From Calamus simplicifolius (Eukaryota; Streptophyta; Magnoliopsida; Arecales; Arecaceae): a DNA stretch of 64,000 nucleotides. Made by a program: the position numbers and the translations under genes. How positions within the stretch are numbered: the stretch's first letter is position 1; every line of letters begins with the position of its first letter. Positions 1 through 12,600 of this stretch are shown one piece after another. The notes beneath the pieces are model-generated. The model was not told the DNA's origin, ran no database searches, and worked only from the letters and a program-made list of their open reading frames with translations. Where the stretch lies: contig UESW01004241.1 in NCBI GenBank assembly GCA_900491605.1, positions 839,184-903,183 on the forward strand, in the 5' to 3' direction.

Positions 1-170
1 TAGTAGTGTGCAATGCTCATGCTACAGTATAGTCTAAAGGATGATCAGACCCATAGCTGCCTGATGCTCATATGATATATACATCAAAATATATCATTTG
101 TAAAGCTTTATCATGCAAATATGCCATGTATACATCAACCATCCCCTCATCGGAACTCATGCTTATGTCT

Positions 171-290
171 TTATGCTTAAAACTCATGCTCAAAACTCAA
201 ACTTATTTCTTTATGCTTAAAACTCATGCTCAAAACTCAAGCTTATTTCTTTATGATTAAAGCTCATGCTCAAAACTCATGTATCAAAAT
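171..290. repeat. 40-bp minisatellite, three copies
   Basis: The phrase ttatgcttaa / ttatgattaa recurs at 171, 211 and 251, exactly 40 bp apart, with the intervening text nearly identical (aactcatgctcaaaactcaa). It is a short local tandem duplication and encodes nothing recognisable. Confidence 0.85.
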
Positions 291-737
291 ATCATATACT
301 AGGTTCTCATTTCTCAAATTTAAAATATACACAATACTCTACTAAACATAACATAGCACAACTAGGTATTAGTCTCATTATACTAGCTCAAATTAACTTC
401 TCATTGCTAGATGAGAAACCCACTCACCTTAGTAGGTTACTCCTCAACTGGTACTCAACTCCGGTATTCGGCTTCCTGAAATAACCCTCTTCACTACGTT
501 AGCATACAGATACGATAGCTATTAGGATTACCTCCACACGAGGTTTTTCCACGAAACCATGCATGCATACATGATCTATCCTCTAATATCTCATTATTTT
601 CTTCCACCCTTTCTCTACTCAAGGTTACTTCCACTATTACCACAAAATACAATAATCTAAGAAAATCTAAACTCATGCAAGATCTAGGGAAGCTATAGCT
701 TACCTGGAGTCAAACAAACCCCAAGCTTCCCTTTTCT

Positions 738-815
738 TCCTCTTTCTTTCTCCTTCTTCTTCTTCCTCTTCCTCTCTTTCTTTCTTTCTTTCTCTCTTTC
801 TTTCTTTCTTTTCTC
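738..815. repeat. CTTT/CTT pyrimidine microsatellite
   Basis: An almost pure pyrimidine run of CTTCTT, CCTCTT and CTTT units. Low-complexity sequence with no coding content. Confidence 0.85.
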
Positions 816-1640
816 TGGCTAAACCCACATTTCCTTTTTCTCTAACGACTTGGGGACCAAGTCATGGGTAACTTAAGGGCTAAGGCATGCCAAAATCCTA
901 TTTTGCCCTCAAACACTCTTAATGCACGCTTTTTAAAAAAGGTGCTCACTTATAACCATGATATTTTGCCCTTAGATTTTCTTCTCCAAATTGCCCTTAG
1001 CACAATTAGCAATTGACATCGGAGCCTTTTCCAAATTTGCCCCCAATATAACATTTTTTAATCGATTTATAGCCCAGATTATTATTTTTTTATTTAAATC
1101 GATACTTTTATGTAACATTTCTAAGAAAGATTCACCAACTTGAACAGCTCGATTTTAGAAATCCAACTATTCAAACGGCACTCAAATCGGACTTAAAAGA
1201 ATAAATATGAAATTTTCAAGATTTAACCCAAAAATCTGCCGTCTTAGAGTCGGCTCCAACAGATTTAGTGTCGGCTCCAGCAAAAATTGGTGTCGGCTCC
1301 AGAAAATTAGAGTTGGCTCTAATATTGTGTAGAAATGCTAACCTTCTGTTTTCTCTATAGGTGTCGACACCCCTTCTGCAGGTGTCGATTCTAAAGCATG
1401 CCGAAAGTTTAAAACTGCCAGAGTCGACTCCACTCCAATTAGAGTCGACTCTAACTACTGAAACATCACTTAAGGGTAAAACTCAAACTAAACTTGATTT
1501 TTTTGTGATTTAAGCCTATTAAAACTTAAATCTCTCAATTTCTTAAATCAAACTCATTAGCACTCAAAAATATACATTTACTCCAAAATTTTTCTTTACA
1601 TTTATCAAAAGGCCAACACGCCCACACTTCACTGAAACCC

Positions 1641-3135
1641 TCTGACTTTCATTTCAAATGAAAATATTATTAATATTACCAATAAATTACAAGGTTTTTA
1701 GGATGTTACTGTTAATGTTAGTGATCATTGATAGGTCTAGTTAAGATTGATTTAACAAAAACCGCTTTAGTCTATATTGATACAACTAATAGCCGAGATT
1801 GTTTTGATATGTCTTATGTTTATAAGGCAAAGTTTTGAGCTCATAAAGTATAACATATTTATAAGGATATATGTGGCTAGTAGGAGATTGTTAGAAATTT
1901 AAATAATTATTTGGGGCCACACATGTCATAGCAAATGTATTATGCCATTATTTGAATAGCCAATGAAAATGATCAATTTGGTATAAAATTGGTTTTAGCT
2001 AAGGGCATAATTATCATGAAAAATTTACTGTGTAGATACCTATATGCTATTTCTAATTTGATGAGGGGCCAAATTAGAAATTAACCAATCTCAGGGGTTA
2101 TGGTTCCCGAAGGAGACCAATTGTTACGAGAGGTTATGTATTCTCTTATCCCCATCAAAAAAATATATGGTGAAAAATCTGAGAATACGGGGTCTCCCTT
2201 TGGAAGATCACAACCCATTGCCATCAAGACTTATGGATCCAGGTACGCTTCCACTTGTTTGTCTTTGTTGTTCATACATGAATTATATGGAATTTAGACT
2301 AATTAATTTCCTTCATGACGTTCTTGTTATTGGTAGTCGGAGCTGTTCTTGAACAAACACTTCTTGATGTTTTGGATGGGAGGTGGAGAATGGGTCCAGT
2401 GTTTGGTTTTGTGTGGTTTGCTCTTGTTGTTTTGCTTAGCAATGGATCGTAGGTTGTTCTTTGATTTTTGGGTATTAGCATTTCATGAATCGATTTAGAA
2501 AATGTTTTGAAGCACTAGAAAATTGTAGGTTTATTGGGTATTTTGAAAATTATTGGTTCCTTGGGTGCTAACTTCGTTTTATTTATTTTCTTTGAAGTGT
2601 CTGTGCTTATCTTGATCTTAACAGTTTACAGATTCTTGAAAATGTTTATCAAAGATTTGTTGTTTCGGGTAACAATCGTTCAAATAGTTTTGGATTCTCA
2701 TATGATGGCACATGAAAGAACAAATCAGAACTTAGATTGTTCTTTGCATCAGGCCTACTGCTAAAGGATTGTAGATTCTTCTCAGGAATGATTCTTGAAT
2801 GTTCTTGGTTTATTGAGTGCAAACTTATTCATTTTTCTTGTTCTTTGGGTCATATGCTATCTTGCCTCAATATTTCATTGATTCTTAAAAGATTTTGCGC
2901 ATTATCAGTCTGACACCTTATTCTATATGTTTTACTCGCATTTGTGTTTTGCATGAAAGAGTTGTGCCTTAGAAATCATATTGTTTTGGAAGGATTCTTG
3001 ATACATCTATTGATTGAGGAATTGTTTTCTTTTGCATTTTGTTATTGTCAGTTGGTATACAAAGCATGGTTGAAGGATTCTTCATGTGCTGCAGAATTGT
3101 TTTGTCAAACTGGATTTTTGGTTGATGATAATCAT
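1641..3135. other. Non-coding, no gene recognised
   Basis: AT-rich (especially T-rich on the plus strand) sequence with only short unrelated open frames. Around 2096-2255 the text has the feel of a copia LTR end or an exon/intron edge (a caggtacgc donor-like string at about 2240), but nothing supports a named element. It ends where the Athila-type LTR begins at 3136. Confidence 0.5.
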
Positions 3136-4207
3136 TGTCATTGGCGGTCAAAAATAAAACCTACTCACTACTATAGCTAGTGGTGAATCGGGATCGTATC
3201 TTCGGGGATCAAAGGCAATTATTTCACGGAAAAAAAAATATTTGTAGAGGATTATATAAAGAATAACGGTTATTAAAAGATAACAACTAATTAATTAATA
3301 AAATTAAAATAGCAGGAAAAAGAACTCAGAAATCCGAATCCACCATGCAAACATGTTTTATCTTTTTTTCTTTATTTGCACTAGCAATAATTTTTGCAAA
3401 ATTAAGGTTAGAATAATTTATCTCTTGTCAGGCACGTACCATATCAAAAGATCATGGCACGTCCTCTTATAGTATAAACTATATAATTATTTGCAAAGTT
3501 AGAGGTCTAAACTACCATATTACGATCTGTCTCTCTTAAGCACGTATCGTATCCTGAGATCACAGCACGTCGATAGAGGGTACAGGCCATGTATGCCAAA
3601 TCGAACCTCGATCAAAAAAATAACTTGAAAGATATATGAAAGAAGAGCATGTTTTTATTGCATAAAAATCAAGAACAAAAAGAAAGATAGAACCTGGTTA
3701 TAGGCTTCATCATCATCCTAAGTTGAAGGAATCTAGTCGCACATTGCTGCTGCCAGCATCCCCTCCATAATTTCCTCTTTTAAGCCTAAATACAATGATC
3801 TAAATAAAAAAAACATAAAAAAAAACTTTAGAGAAAACTCTCTCCCTAACTACTGCCTGAGGTCCTCCTTTTATAAAGCTTGTCTAGGGCTTCCTCCTAA
3901 TCAAAGTTGGAGTCAATCGGGCTCAAGATCGTTCAAATATTGTGAGAAAACTCCTCAGCCATCCGTTCCACATCATCGGCCTTAGTTTGCATCGAGAATC
4001 ATGCGAAATCATCTCTTTTTTCCTTTTTGGGCAAACAGAGTCCTGATTTGAGTGTCGTTTGCATCGTTGGACTCCAAAAATCGAGCTCTTTCCATCTATA
4101 GGCTCCTTTTCTGCAAACATCCATAAAAAGTATTAATTCTTAATAAATTTAAATAAATTAATATTTATTTTAATGGTTAAATTAGGATAATAAATAAACT
4201 TATCACA
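3136..4207 (-). mobile_element. LTR of Athila-type deletion derivative, copy 1
   Basis: On the minus strand this starts TGTGATAAG directly after a polypurine stretch (gttggggag) and ends with CA. Both boundaries are placed by comparison with the second copy at 38739-41823, where the same two ends recur. It is the 3' LTR of a minus-strand element whose coding remnant lies at 5232-6414. The 5' LTR is missing because a Sirevirus sits in the gag region at 6415. Confidence 0.7.
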
Positions 4208-5231
4208 CTCCCCAACTTAATCATTGCTAGTCCCTTAACAATGTAATTAAAATAAAATCATGCATCATTAAAATTCTCTTTTGCAAAATTAAATTAGGCT
4301 TAAGGTTGAAAGAAGCTAGCCAGTATCACTAAGTATTGAGTTTCTAAAGTAAATTTCGCAGTCAGAACTATCAGAAACTTTCTTAAGTTCATCCATAGAT
4401 CTATAGCACTTGTGTTTGTGATGGCTAACTTCGCATTACCTTTAAATTAAGCATATGACCTAAGATAGCTTTTACACTACCTGATATATATTTTTTATTT
4501 TTTTTTTTATTTTTTTTAGCGATACCTTCACACTATCCACTTTTTTGACATGAACAACAATGCTTACTTAGGCGAAGGTGCCAAGTTACTCGATGGAAAA
4601 CAATGTTTAGACTTGCTTTTTTATTTATATATATATTATTTTATTATATTTTATCAGGCAGGTAGCTCTTTTCTTAAATTCAAGTTTCTCTTATTAGGGT
4701 GTATATCAATTACTAATTTTCAGTAATAATTGAATCTCCAATTAACCTTACAACTAATACCTAGTTTATCTCGTTAGTGTGCATGTGCAATGAAAGTGCT
4801 AATAGCCTTTAGATGAACTAAGTAGGCCGCTAAAAGTCTGACAGCTAGTCTACTCCTTGGCTCACTACAGTAATTAGCCAATACTTTCTAACTCTATTAC
4901 CTTTTTTCAGTCGATTTTGCTCAAGAATTTCTTTCATGGTACATGATTTAAATTTTTTTTTGAAATTTTTAAAAATTTCCAAGGTGTTTTCAAAATTTTT
5001 GAAAAAGGTTTTTCTTATCCCCCAACTTAATTCTCATTGTCCTCAATGGAGTAAGAAAGAATAAAAGAAGAAATACCACCTGGATGAGATATGCCTTGTG
5101 TAATATTAAGAGTGACCGTGTGGAGCAGTCTCTTATTCCTAAAAATAAGATCACTAAAATAAAGGTCAGAATATAAAAATTTCGGATTGCCTCCCAAAAA
5201 ATGCTAAGTTTAACGTCTTCAGCCAGACGTC
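4208..5231 (-). other. 3' non-coding region of Athila derivative 1
   Basis: About 1 kb between the coding remnant and the 3' LTR, closely matched by 41824-42900 in the second copy. Read on the minus strand it begins with a phrase (gaagacgttaaactta) that resembles the sequence just after the integrase stop of the complete Athila element at about 59540. It contains poly(T) and AT runs and no gene. Confidence 0.6.
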
Positions 5232-6414
5232 ATGGCTCACTTTGATTATCATTGTCAAGGAGTTTGATAATCTCTTTCCTTACTACTTTCTTATGGTTAG
5301 TTTAAGTTTTCTTTGGGGATCTCTTATAGGCTTAGTTTTTTTCCTTAAGTAAATCCTATGTTGAATGATCGAGGGGCTAATTCCTTTTGTGTTAACCATG
5401 GTCCATCCTAGTGCTTCTTTATTCTCATTCAATAGTTTTCCTTCTTGTGAGGAGTCTAAGTCGGTTGAAATAATCACAGGCAGAGTTTTTGATGGACCTA
5501 GGTATGCATAGTTGAGATGCTTGGGAAGTGGTTTCAGTTCTAATTTGGGTGCTTCTTTTATTGATGGTTTGGGTAATGGTTCAGGTACTTTCTCTAGTGG
5601 TTCAGTTGGAAGTTCATATCTTGATTTTTCATCAATTATAGCAACCTCATTAATTTACTCCCCATGTTGGTTTATGCAGATTTCTAGGTCAAGCTCTTCG
5701 TCACTAAGGTTAATGGATCATAAACAATATCCTGAACATAATTTGAGTCACTCGTTTGATATGTATTGGTAAGATTGAAAATATTAAGATCAATTAACAT
5801 ATTCCCAAAGAAAAGTTTCATTAATCCATTTCGGCAATTAATTAGGGCATTAGCTGTGGCCAAAAATGGTCTACCTAAAATCGCTGGGATGTGGCTCTTT
5901 GGGTTTGTCACTGGTTCAATTTCTAAAATCACAAAGTCCACCGGGTAGATAAAGTCACCAACTTTGATCAATACATCCTCTACTATTTCCTTAGATACTT
6001 TCAAAGAGTGATCTGCTAGTTGTAGGGTCATTTTTGTAGGCTTTAGTTCTCCTAACCCTAGTTGCTCATATGCAGGGTATGGAAATATATTAACACTTGC
6101 CCCTAAGTCTAAGAGAGCCCTATTTATGAGGGTGTTCCTTATAGTACATGAAATAGTAGATGACCTTGGATCATTGTATTTCACTGCATGTGGTTTGATA
6201 GGTAAGAACTTACATTGGCTACCAGAAAGGCTCTCTTGGGCACATTGATGGTCTTCTTTTGGTACATAGATCCTTAAGGAATTTGGCATAGGCTGGAACC
6301 TGTTGGATCATGTTCAGTAAGGAGATGTTCACTTTAACTTGCTTAAAGACCTCCAAAATCTTATCGAATTGGGTTGAATTTTGATTGGACTTAAGTCTAT
6401 TTGGGAATGGTATT
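5232..6414 (-). pseudogene. Athila-type gag (C-terminal part)-protease remnant
   Basis: Minus-strand gypsy polyprotein fragment. From right to left it shows the end of gag, a retropepsin-like protease (core LLDLGASVN, then ILGRPFLATANA, in the open frame 5684-6289), and the protease-RT linker (VIISTDLDSSQEGKLL, 5283-5477). In retrotransposons this protease cuts the Gag-Pol precursor. The frame breaks around 5480-5680 and 6290. Immediately after the first RT residues (KLLD) the sequence jumps to text normally found downstream of integrase, so RT, RNase H and integrase are missing. The same jump occurs at 42901-42960. Sirevirus 1 interrupts the gag side at 6415. The family call rests on alignment by eye to the complete element at 54242-59518. 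Confidence 0.8.
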
Positions 6415-7896
6415 TGTTGACCCAATTATTGATTTTGATGATTAATAAAGGAATTGAGTATATTCATTGTGTTACTAATAAATTTAACAATTGTTTCAGG
6501 GCTTAAAAAATATTTGTTTAATCAAAAGGCATCAAGAAACGTGTTTTGAATCAAGTGCCAAAGGTAAGTTTCAAAATTCCGAGCCTAGAGTCGATACCTA
6601 GAAAGTCTGGAGCCGACCCTATGGCCAATCAAATGTCTTTCTAATTTTGATACGGTCCGGAGCGACACCCAGAGTTTCGAAGCCGACACCCAGAGTTTCG
6701 AGTCGACACTTACAGTGTCTGGAGCCGACTCCGACACGGGATAAAACGCATGATTTTTGACTACCTTGGAGCGACACTTACAGTCTTTTGGAGCCGACAC
6801 CTAACTTGGCGAGCCGACACTTTACTTTTTCGGAGCCGACTCCTCAACGAGCTCAGAACTTTCTATTTTTGGATACACGACTTGGAGCCGACACCTGAAA
6901 AGTTGGAGCCGACTCCAACCTGTCAGGAACGGATTTTTAAATTGCCAGATCAGCTCAAACGGTAATATTTTCTTTACCTAACCCCTAACGGCTATATTTC
7001 ATGTATGGAAAACTTTCCAGGTACATTCCAATGGCTAGTTTCATACCCAAAAATGGATTAAACGAAATCTATAAAAGGGGGAAGAGCGTTCGTTTGAAAA
7101 AAAAAAAAGAAGAAAAAAAAAAATATAGAGAAATCATATTGAAAAATCGAGAGGTCTTGAGCAAGAAATCAAGAGAAAAGAATCCACGTTCAAATTCTTC
7201 CACTCCAAAAAGCTCAAAGAGAAATCCAAGGTGTTCAACTTGAAAAATCGGAGGATTTTCCAAAAGAAGAAAAAGCCCTGTTTTTGTGATTTCCAACTTT
7301 TCATCTGCAACATCTGTGAAGAATCGAAGCTGAGGCTTGATTCAACATCTCAAAAGAGAAGAGGAAAAGAAGAAAAGCTCAAATCCAATCATCTTCAAAT
7401 TAGGCTTTTCTAAACTTGTTTATTTACTTTGAATATTTGCTCATTTAAGGAGCTGTGTTATTGTAAACATTATTCTTTCTTGTTTTTGCTAGTTCAATCA
7501 GGGGGATTGGATTAGTGGAGGTAGTATACCTCAGGACAAGCTAGATTAGCTTGTGTTAGGGTTTTGTGCTGGTGAGCCCGAAAAACCAGCTGGGTTCGTT
7601 GTGATCCCTGGGAAACAATAAGTTTTGAGTTGTGATCTTGTAAAACAACTCGGCTGTAATCTAGTTGATTATAGTGTGGACCCAAGTGGAACTTGGGAGT
7701 GGACGTAGGTGTTGGATACACCGAACCACTATAAAATTCTTGTGTTTGCCATGCTTTAATTGTCTCTCTCTCTATCTCTTCATTTGTGATTGAAATTTAT
7801 TCTGCACTTAATTATTTCAAAGCCAATAGTTTTAAAAGGTTAAAATTTTTAAGAACCCAATTCACCCCCCCTCTTGTGTTGCCATCTGGGCCAACA
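6415..7896 (+). mobile_element. 5' LTR of Sirevirus 1 (Ty1-copia)
   Basis: Begins TGTTGACCC and ends CCAACA, immediately before a tRNA-Met-type primer-binding site. It matches the 3' LTR at 15180-16654 along its whole length, with scattered substitutions and indels. From about 6585 to 6925 it carries at least ten boxes of the type ggagccgacacc / gagtcgac, and a candidate TATA (tataaaag) sits near 7071. It is inserted in the gag of Athila derivative 1. The five bases to its left are gtatt. Confidence 0.9.
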
Positions 7897-7898
7897 AT

Positions 7899-7910
7899 TG
7901 GTATCAGAGC
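7899..7910 (+). other. Primer-binding site, tRNA-iMet type
   Basis: TGGTATCAGAGC follows the 5' LTR after two spacer bases. It is complementary to the 3' end of plant initiator methionine tRNA, the usual Ty1-copia minus-strand primer. Confidence 0.93.
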
Positions 7911-7957
7911 AAGTGCTCATTTGAATTTGGTCTAACGATCAAGAGCTAAAGATCCAA

Positions 7958-9699
7958 ATAGCGGCTCAAGCTAGTTCATCTTACTTAGAAGGTCAATCCA
8001 CTAATCGACCTCCTTTGTTTAATGGAACTAATTATGGTTATTGGAAAGCTAGGATGAAAATTTTTATTCAAGCACTTGACTATGACTTATGGGGTATCAT
8101 AGTTAATGGTCCACATACACCCATAATTAGAGTAGATAACATGGTGATTCCTAAGCCAGAAATAGAATGGGATGAACATGATAAAAAGTTGGCACAACTT
8201 AATGCCAAGGCTATGAATGTTTTATATTGTTCACTAGATGCAAATGAATTTAATCGAATTTCTACATGTATTTCCATGAAAGAAATTTGGGAGAGATTAG
8301 AGGTTACCCATGAGGGTACAAATCAAGTTAAAGAATCAAAGATTAATATTTTAGTGCATAAATATGAATTGTTTAGCATGGAACAAACTGAAACCATCAC
8401 ATGCATGTACACAAGATTCACTGATATTGTAAATGGTTTGAAAAGTCTAGGTAAGACCTATACTAATTCTGAACTTGTGCGTAAAATTCTTAGGTCACTT
8501 TCAAGATCGTGGGAAGCGAAGGTGACTGCCATCCAAGAAGCAAAGGACTTAAATGTGTTACCTTTGGAAGAGCTACTTGGATCCTTGATGACTCATGAGC
8601 TAACAATGAAACAACATCAAGAGGAGGAAGTCAAGAAAAAGAAGACAATCGCTCTAAAGCTGCAGAAAAGGATATAAGCAGCAGTGATGAAGAAGAGGAA
8701 GATGACGAGATAGCTCTCCCTGCAAGAAAATTTAAGAAATTCATGCAAAGAAGGAGACCCTTCCACAAGAAGAAATCTGGAACAAAAATGGAAGGAGAAA
8801 AGGAGAAAGAGAAGGACAAAGAAAAAGAAAAGGAGCCCTTAATTTGTTATGAGTGTAAGAAACCAGGGCATTTTAGATATGACTGTCCTCAACTGAAGAA
8901 AGCCTACAAGAAGAAAAAGAAGGCGTATGTTGCAACTTGGAGCGGCAGCGATGAATCCTCNCATTTTAGATATGACTGTCCTCAACTGAAGAAAGCCTAC
9001 AAGAAGAAAAAGAAGGCGTATGTTGCAACTTGGAGCGACGATGAATCCTCTTCAGAGGAAGAACAAAAAGAAGTTGCAAACATTTACTTTATGACAAACG
9101 ATGACAACGAGGTAAGTTCTGAAAACCCTTGTGATGATTTCGCATTTGATGAATTATTTGAAGCATTTAATGAACTAGTTGATGATTTTAAAGCCTTGAA
9201 AAAGAAATACAAATTTTTGAAAAACGATAATTCAATTCTCATTAAAGAAAAAGATAACTTACTCATGAGATTGAGATGCTAAAATCTGAAAAAGATAATT
9301 TAACAAAAGAAAGAGAATCAATCTCTAATGAAAATGATAAATTAAAGAAGAAGTTGATAAATATAAAAATATTATTGATAAATTTACTAATAGTTCTGAA
9401 GAACTTAATTTATTATTGAGTAATCAAAGAGCTATATTTGATAAGGCTGGATTAGGATATAGGCCTAACATAAAACAAAAGTTTTTCAAAAACTTTTTCA
9501 GAAAAGAACCAAAAAAGATGATGTTACATGTCACTATTGTAACAAGAAAGGCCATAAATCCTATGAATGTAAGTCAAGAAATAGTAACAAGAATTTAAGT
9601 AGTAAAGGGAAGAAAATATGGGTTCCCAAAGGAACAATCTTTTATGCTACTAACCATGAAGGACCCAAGAAAGCTTGGGTACCTAAATATAAGACTTGA
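7958..9699 (+). pseudogene. Sirevirus 1 gag (broken)
   Basis: Gag packages element RNA into virus-like particles. The N-terminal capsid-like region (YGYWKARMKIFIQALDYDLW; open frame 8015-8677) matches copy 2. The original start codon appears mutated to ATA at 7958, where copy 2 has ATG. A first zinc knuckle (CYECKKPGHFRYDC, about 8848-8890) follows a lysine/glutamate-rich stretch. A long coiled-coil-like charged region comes next, then a second CCHC knuckle (CHYCNKKGHKSYEC, about 9530-9570). Frames break near 8677 and 9282. A single N at 8961 lies between two near-identical 89-92 bp blocks, probably an assembly artefact. A stop at 9697 separates gag from pol. Confidence 0.88.
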
Positions 9700-12600
9700 T
9701 CATTTTTGCAGGAGTGTCTTGCGGCCAAAAGAGCAAAGCGAAAGTGGTATCTCGATAGTGGCTGCTCAAGACACATGACGGGTGACAAGGATCAATTCAT
9801 CACCCTTGAAAGCAAAAGAGGAGGAGTTGTTACGTTCGGTGACAATGGCAAAGGCCAAATCATGGGGTTTGATAAAATTCAAATAACTCCCTCTACATAT
9901 ATTTAAAATGTTTTATATGTCAATGGTTTAAAACATAATCTAATTAATACTAGTCAATTATGTGATAAAGGTTTTAAGGTATCATTTGAAGCTTCTATCT
10001 GCACCGTTTCTAATCCCATTGATAGTAGCATTGTTTTTACTAGAAATAGAAATGGCAATGTATACTTGATTGATTTAGACAATTTGTCTACTAGTAATCA
10101 TTGCTTAGTTGCTAATAATGCTAATATGAATGAGATTGGTTGGTTATGGCATCGTAAACTAGGTCATGCAAGCACACACCTAATTTCAAAATTAATTAGA
10201 ATGGATTTAGTAAAAGGTCTTCCACAACTGGACTTTGAAAATAACAAAATTTGTGATGCATGTCAATTTGGAAAACAAACTAGAAACTTTTTCAAAACTA
10301 AAAATATTATTTCCACTTCTAGGCCACTTGAACTACTTCACATGGATCTTTTTAGACCTACTAGAACCACTAGTCTAGGAGGAAAGAAATATGGACTTGT
10401 GATTGTAGATGATTACTCTAGATACACTTTGGTATTATTTTTAGCTCATAAAGATGAGACATTTCCACTATTTTGAAATTCTTCAAGAAGGTAACAAATG
10501 AGAAAAACAACACTATAGTGTCTCTTAGAAGTGATCATGGCAGTGAATTTGAAAATCATTTATTTGAAAACTTTTGCATTAAAAATGGCATCCATCATAA
10601 TTTTTCAGCACCTAGAACACCATAACAAAATGGAGTTGTAGAAAGAAAAAATAGAACTTTAGAAGACATGGCCCGTGCTATGTGAAAGCAACTTACCAAA
10701 ATACTTTTGGGCAGCTATAAACACGCTTAATAGAGCTTTAATTAGGCCAATCATTAAGAAAACTCCTTATGAACTATGGAACAATAGAAAACCAAACATA
10801 AGTTACTTTCATGCATTTGGTTGTAAATGTTTCATTCATAATAATGGTAAAGATAATCTAGGAAAATTTGATGCAAAATTGATGAAGGCATTTTCTTAGG
10901 ATATTCAACATCTAGTAAAGCCTATAGAGTGTTTAACAAGAGAAACTTAATTGTAGAAGAATCTATTCATGTAATTTTTGATGAATCTTTAGCATCGAGT
11001 TCAGGAAAGACTAATGATGAGAAGATACAAACATATTAGAAAGAGACATTAAAAAATTGAATATAAATGTATCTTCAGATCATGAACAAGAAGTTAAAGA
11101 TGATGATTCTCCTAGTATTGATGTTGTTGATGCAAATCATAATGATGTAGATCTTCCTAGAGATTGGAGATATGCCTATGGTCATCCAAAAGAATTAATT
11201 ATAGGTGATCCATCTCAAGGAGTAAGAACTAGATCATCAATGAGAAACATCAATAATCATCTTGCATTTGTATCTCAAATTGAACCTAAAACTATTGAAG
11301 AGGCTGAAAAAGATAATAATTGGATGTTGGCTATGCAAGAAGAATTAAATCAATTTACTAGAAATAATGTCTGGACCCTTGTAAATAGACCTAAAGATCA
11401 TTTAGTTATAGGATCAAAATGGGTATTTAGAAATAAATTGGATGAAAATGGCATAGTAATTAGAAACAAAGCTAGATTAGTCGCAAAAGGATATAATCAA
11501 GAAGAAGGAATTGATTTTGATGAAACTTTTGTACCTGTAGCTAGATTAGAAGCAATTAGATTATTACTCGCATTTGCATGTCATATGCATATCAATTTAT
11601 TTCAAATGGATGTTAAAAGTGCATTTTTAAATGGATTTATAAATGAGAAAGTTTTTGTTGAACAACTTCCTGGTTTTGAAGATTATAAATTTTCAAATCA
11701 TGTTTTTAAATTGCACAAAGCACTATATGGTTTAAAACAAGCACCTAGAGCTTGGTATGAAAGATTAAGTAATTTCTGATTGAAAATGATTTTACAAGAG
11801 GAAATGTTGATAAAACACTATTTTTGAAAAGAAAAGACGAGGATTTATTAGTAGTACAAATATATGTTGATGATATTGTATTCGGTGCTACTAACAATCT
11901 TTTGTGTCAAGAATTTGCTAAGTTAATGCAGGGTGAATTCGAAATGAGCATGATGGGAGAACTCAACTTCTTCCTAGGACTTCAAATCAAGCAAAGCAAA
12001 GAGGGGATTTTCATCAATCAAGCAAAATACATAAAAGAACTTCTCAAGAAGTTTGGAATGGAGTCAATCAAACCACTTGGAACACCTATGAGTCCTTCAT
12101 GCAAATTGGACAAAGATGAAGATGGTAAGAAAGTAGATCAAAAATATTATAGAGGTACGATCGGATCTCTGCTTTACTTAACAGCTAGTAGACCAGATAT
12201 CATATTTGCTGTTTGTTTATGTGCTAGATTTCAATCTGAACCTAAAGAATCTCACTTAATTGCTGTGAAAAGAATCTTAAGATATCTAAGTGGAACTAAA
12301 AATGTAGGATTATGGTATTCTAGAGACTCAACACTAAACTTGATTGCATATTCTGATTCTGACTATGCTGGATGTAAATTAGATAGAAAAAGTACAGGTG
12401 GTGCATGTCAATTCCTAGAAAGTAACTTAATCTCTTGGTTTAGCAAAAAGCAAAATTCGATTGCATTATCAACTGCTGAAGCAGAATATGTTGCAGCTGG
12501 AAGTTGCTGTGCTCAAATCCTTTGGATTAAGAGACAACTTGAAGATTATGGCATAACACTTGATAAAACTCCTATTAGATGTGATAATACGAGTGCAATA

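Larger units (their letters stand above)
1..1640. other. Non-coding repeat remnant, LTR-like
   Basis: No coding region is convincing here. The stretch holds a 40-bp minisatellite (171-290), a pyrimidine microsatellite (about 738-815) and, at 1247-1462, a cluster of gagtcggctcc / gagtcgactc boxes like those in the two Sirevirus LTRs further right. A phrase near 1173 (aacggcactcaaatcgga) also occurs in the Athila LTR at 60777. This suggests a decayed LTR, but no ends, primer-binding site or coding match were seen. Confidence 0.4.

Noticed and set aside
2096..2352. Possible short exon with a caggtacgc donor
   Set aside because: There is no recognisable protein, no partner exon, and the surrounding text could equally be an LTR end.
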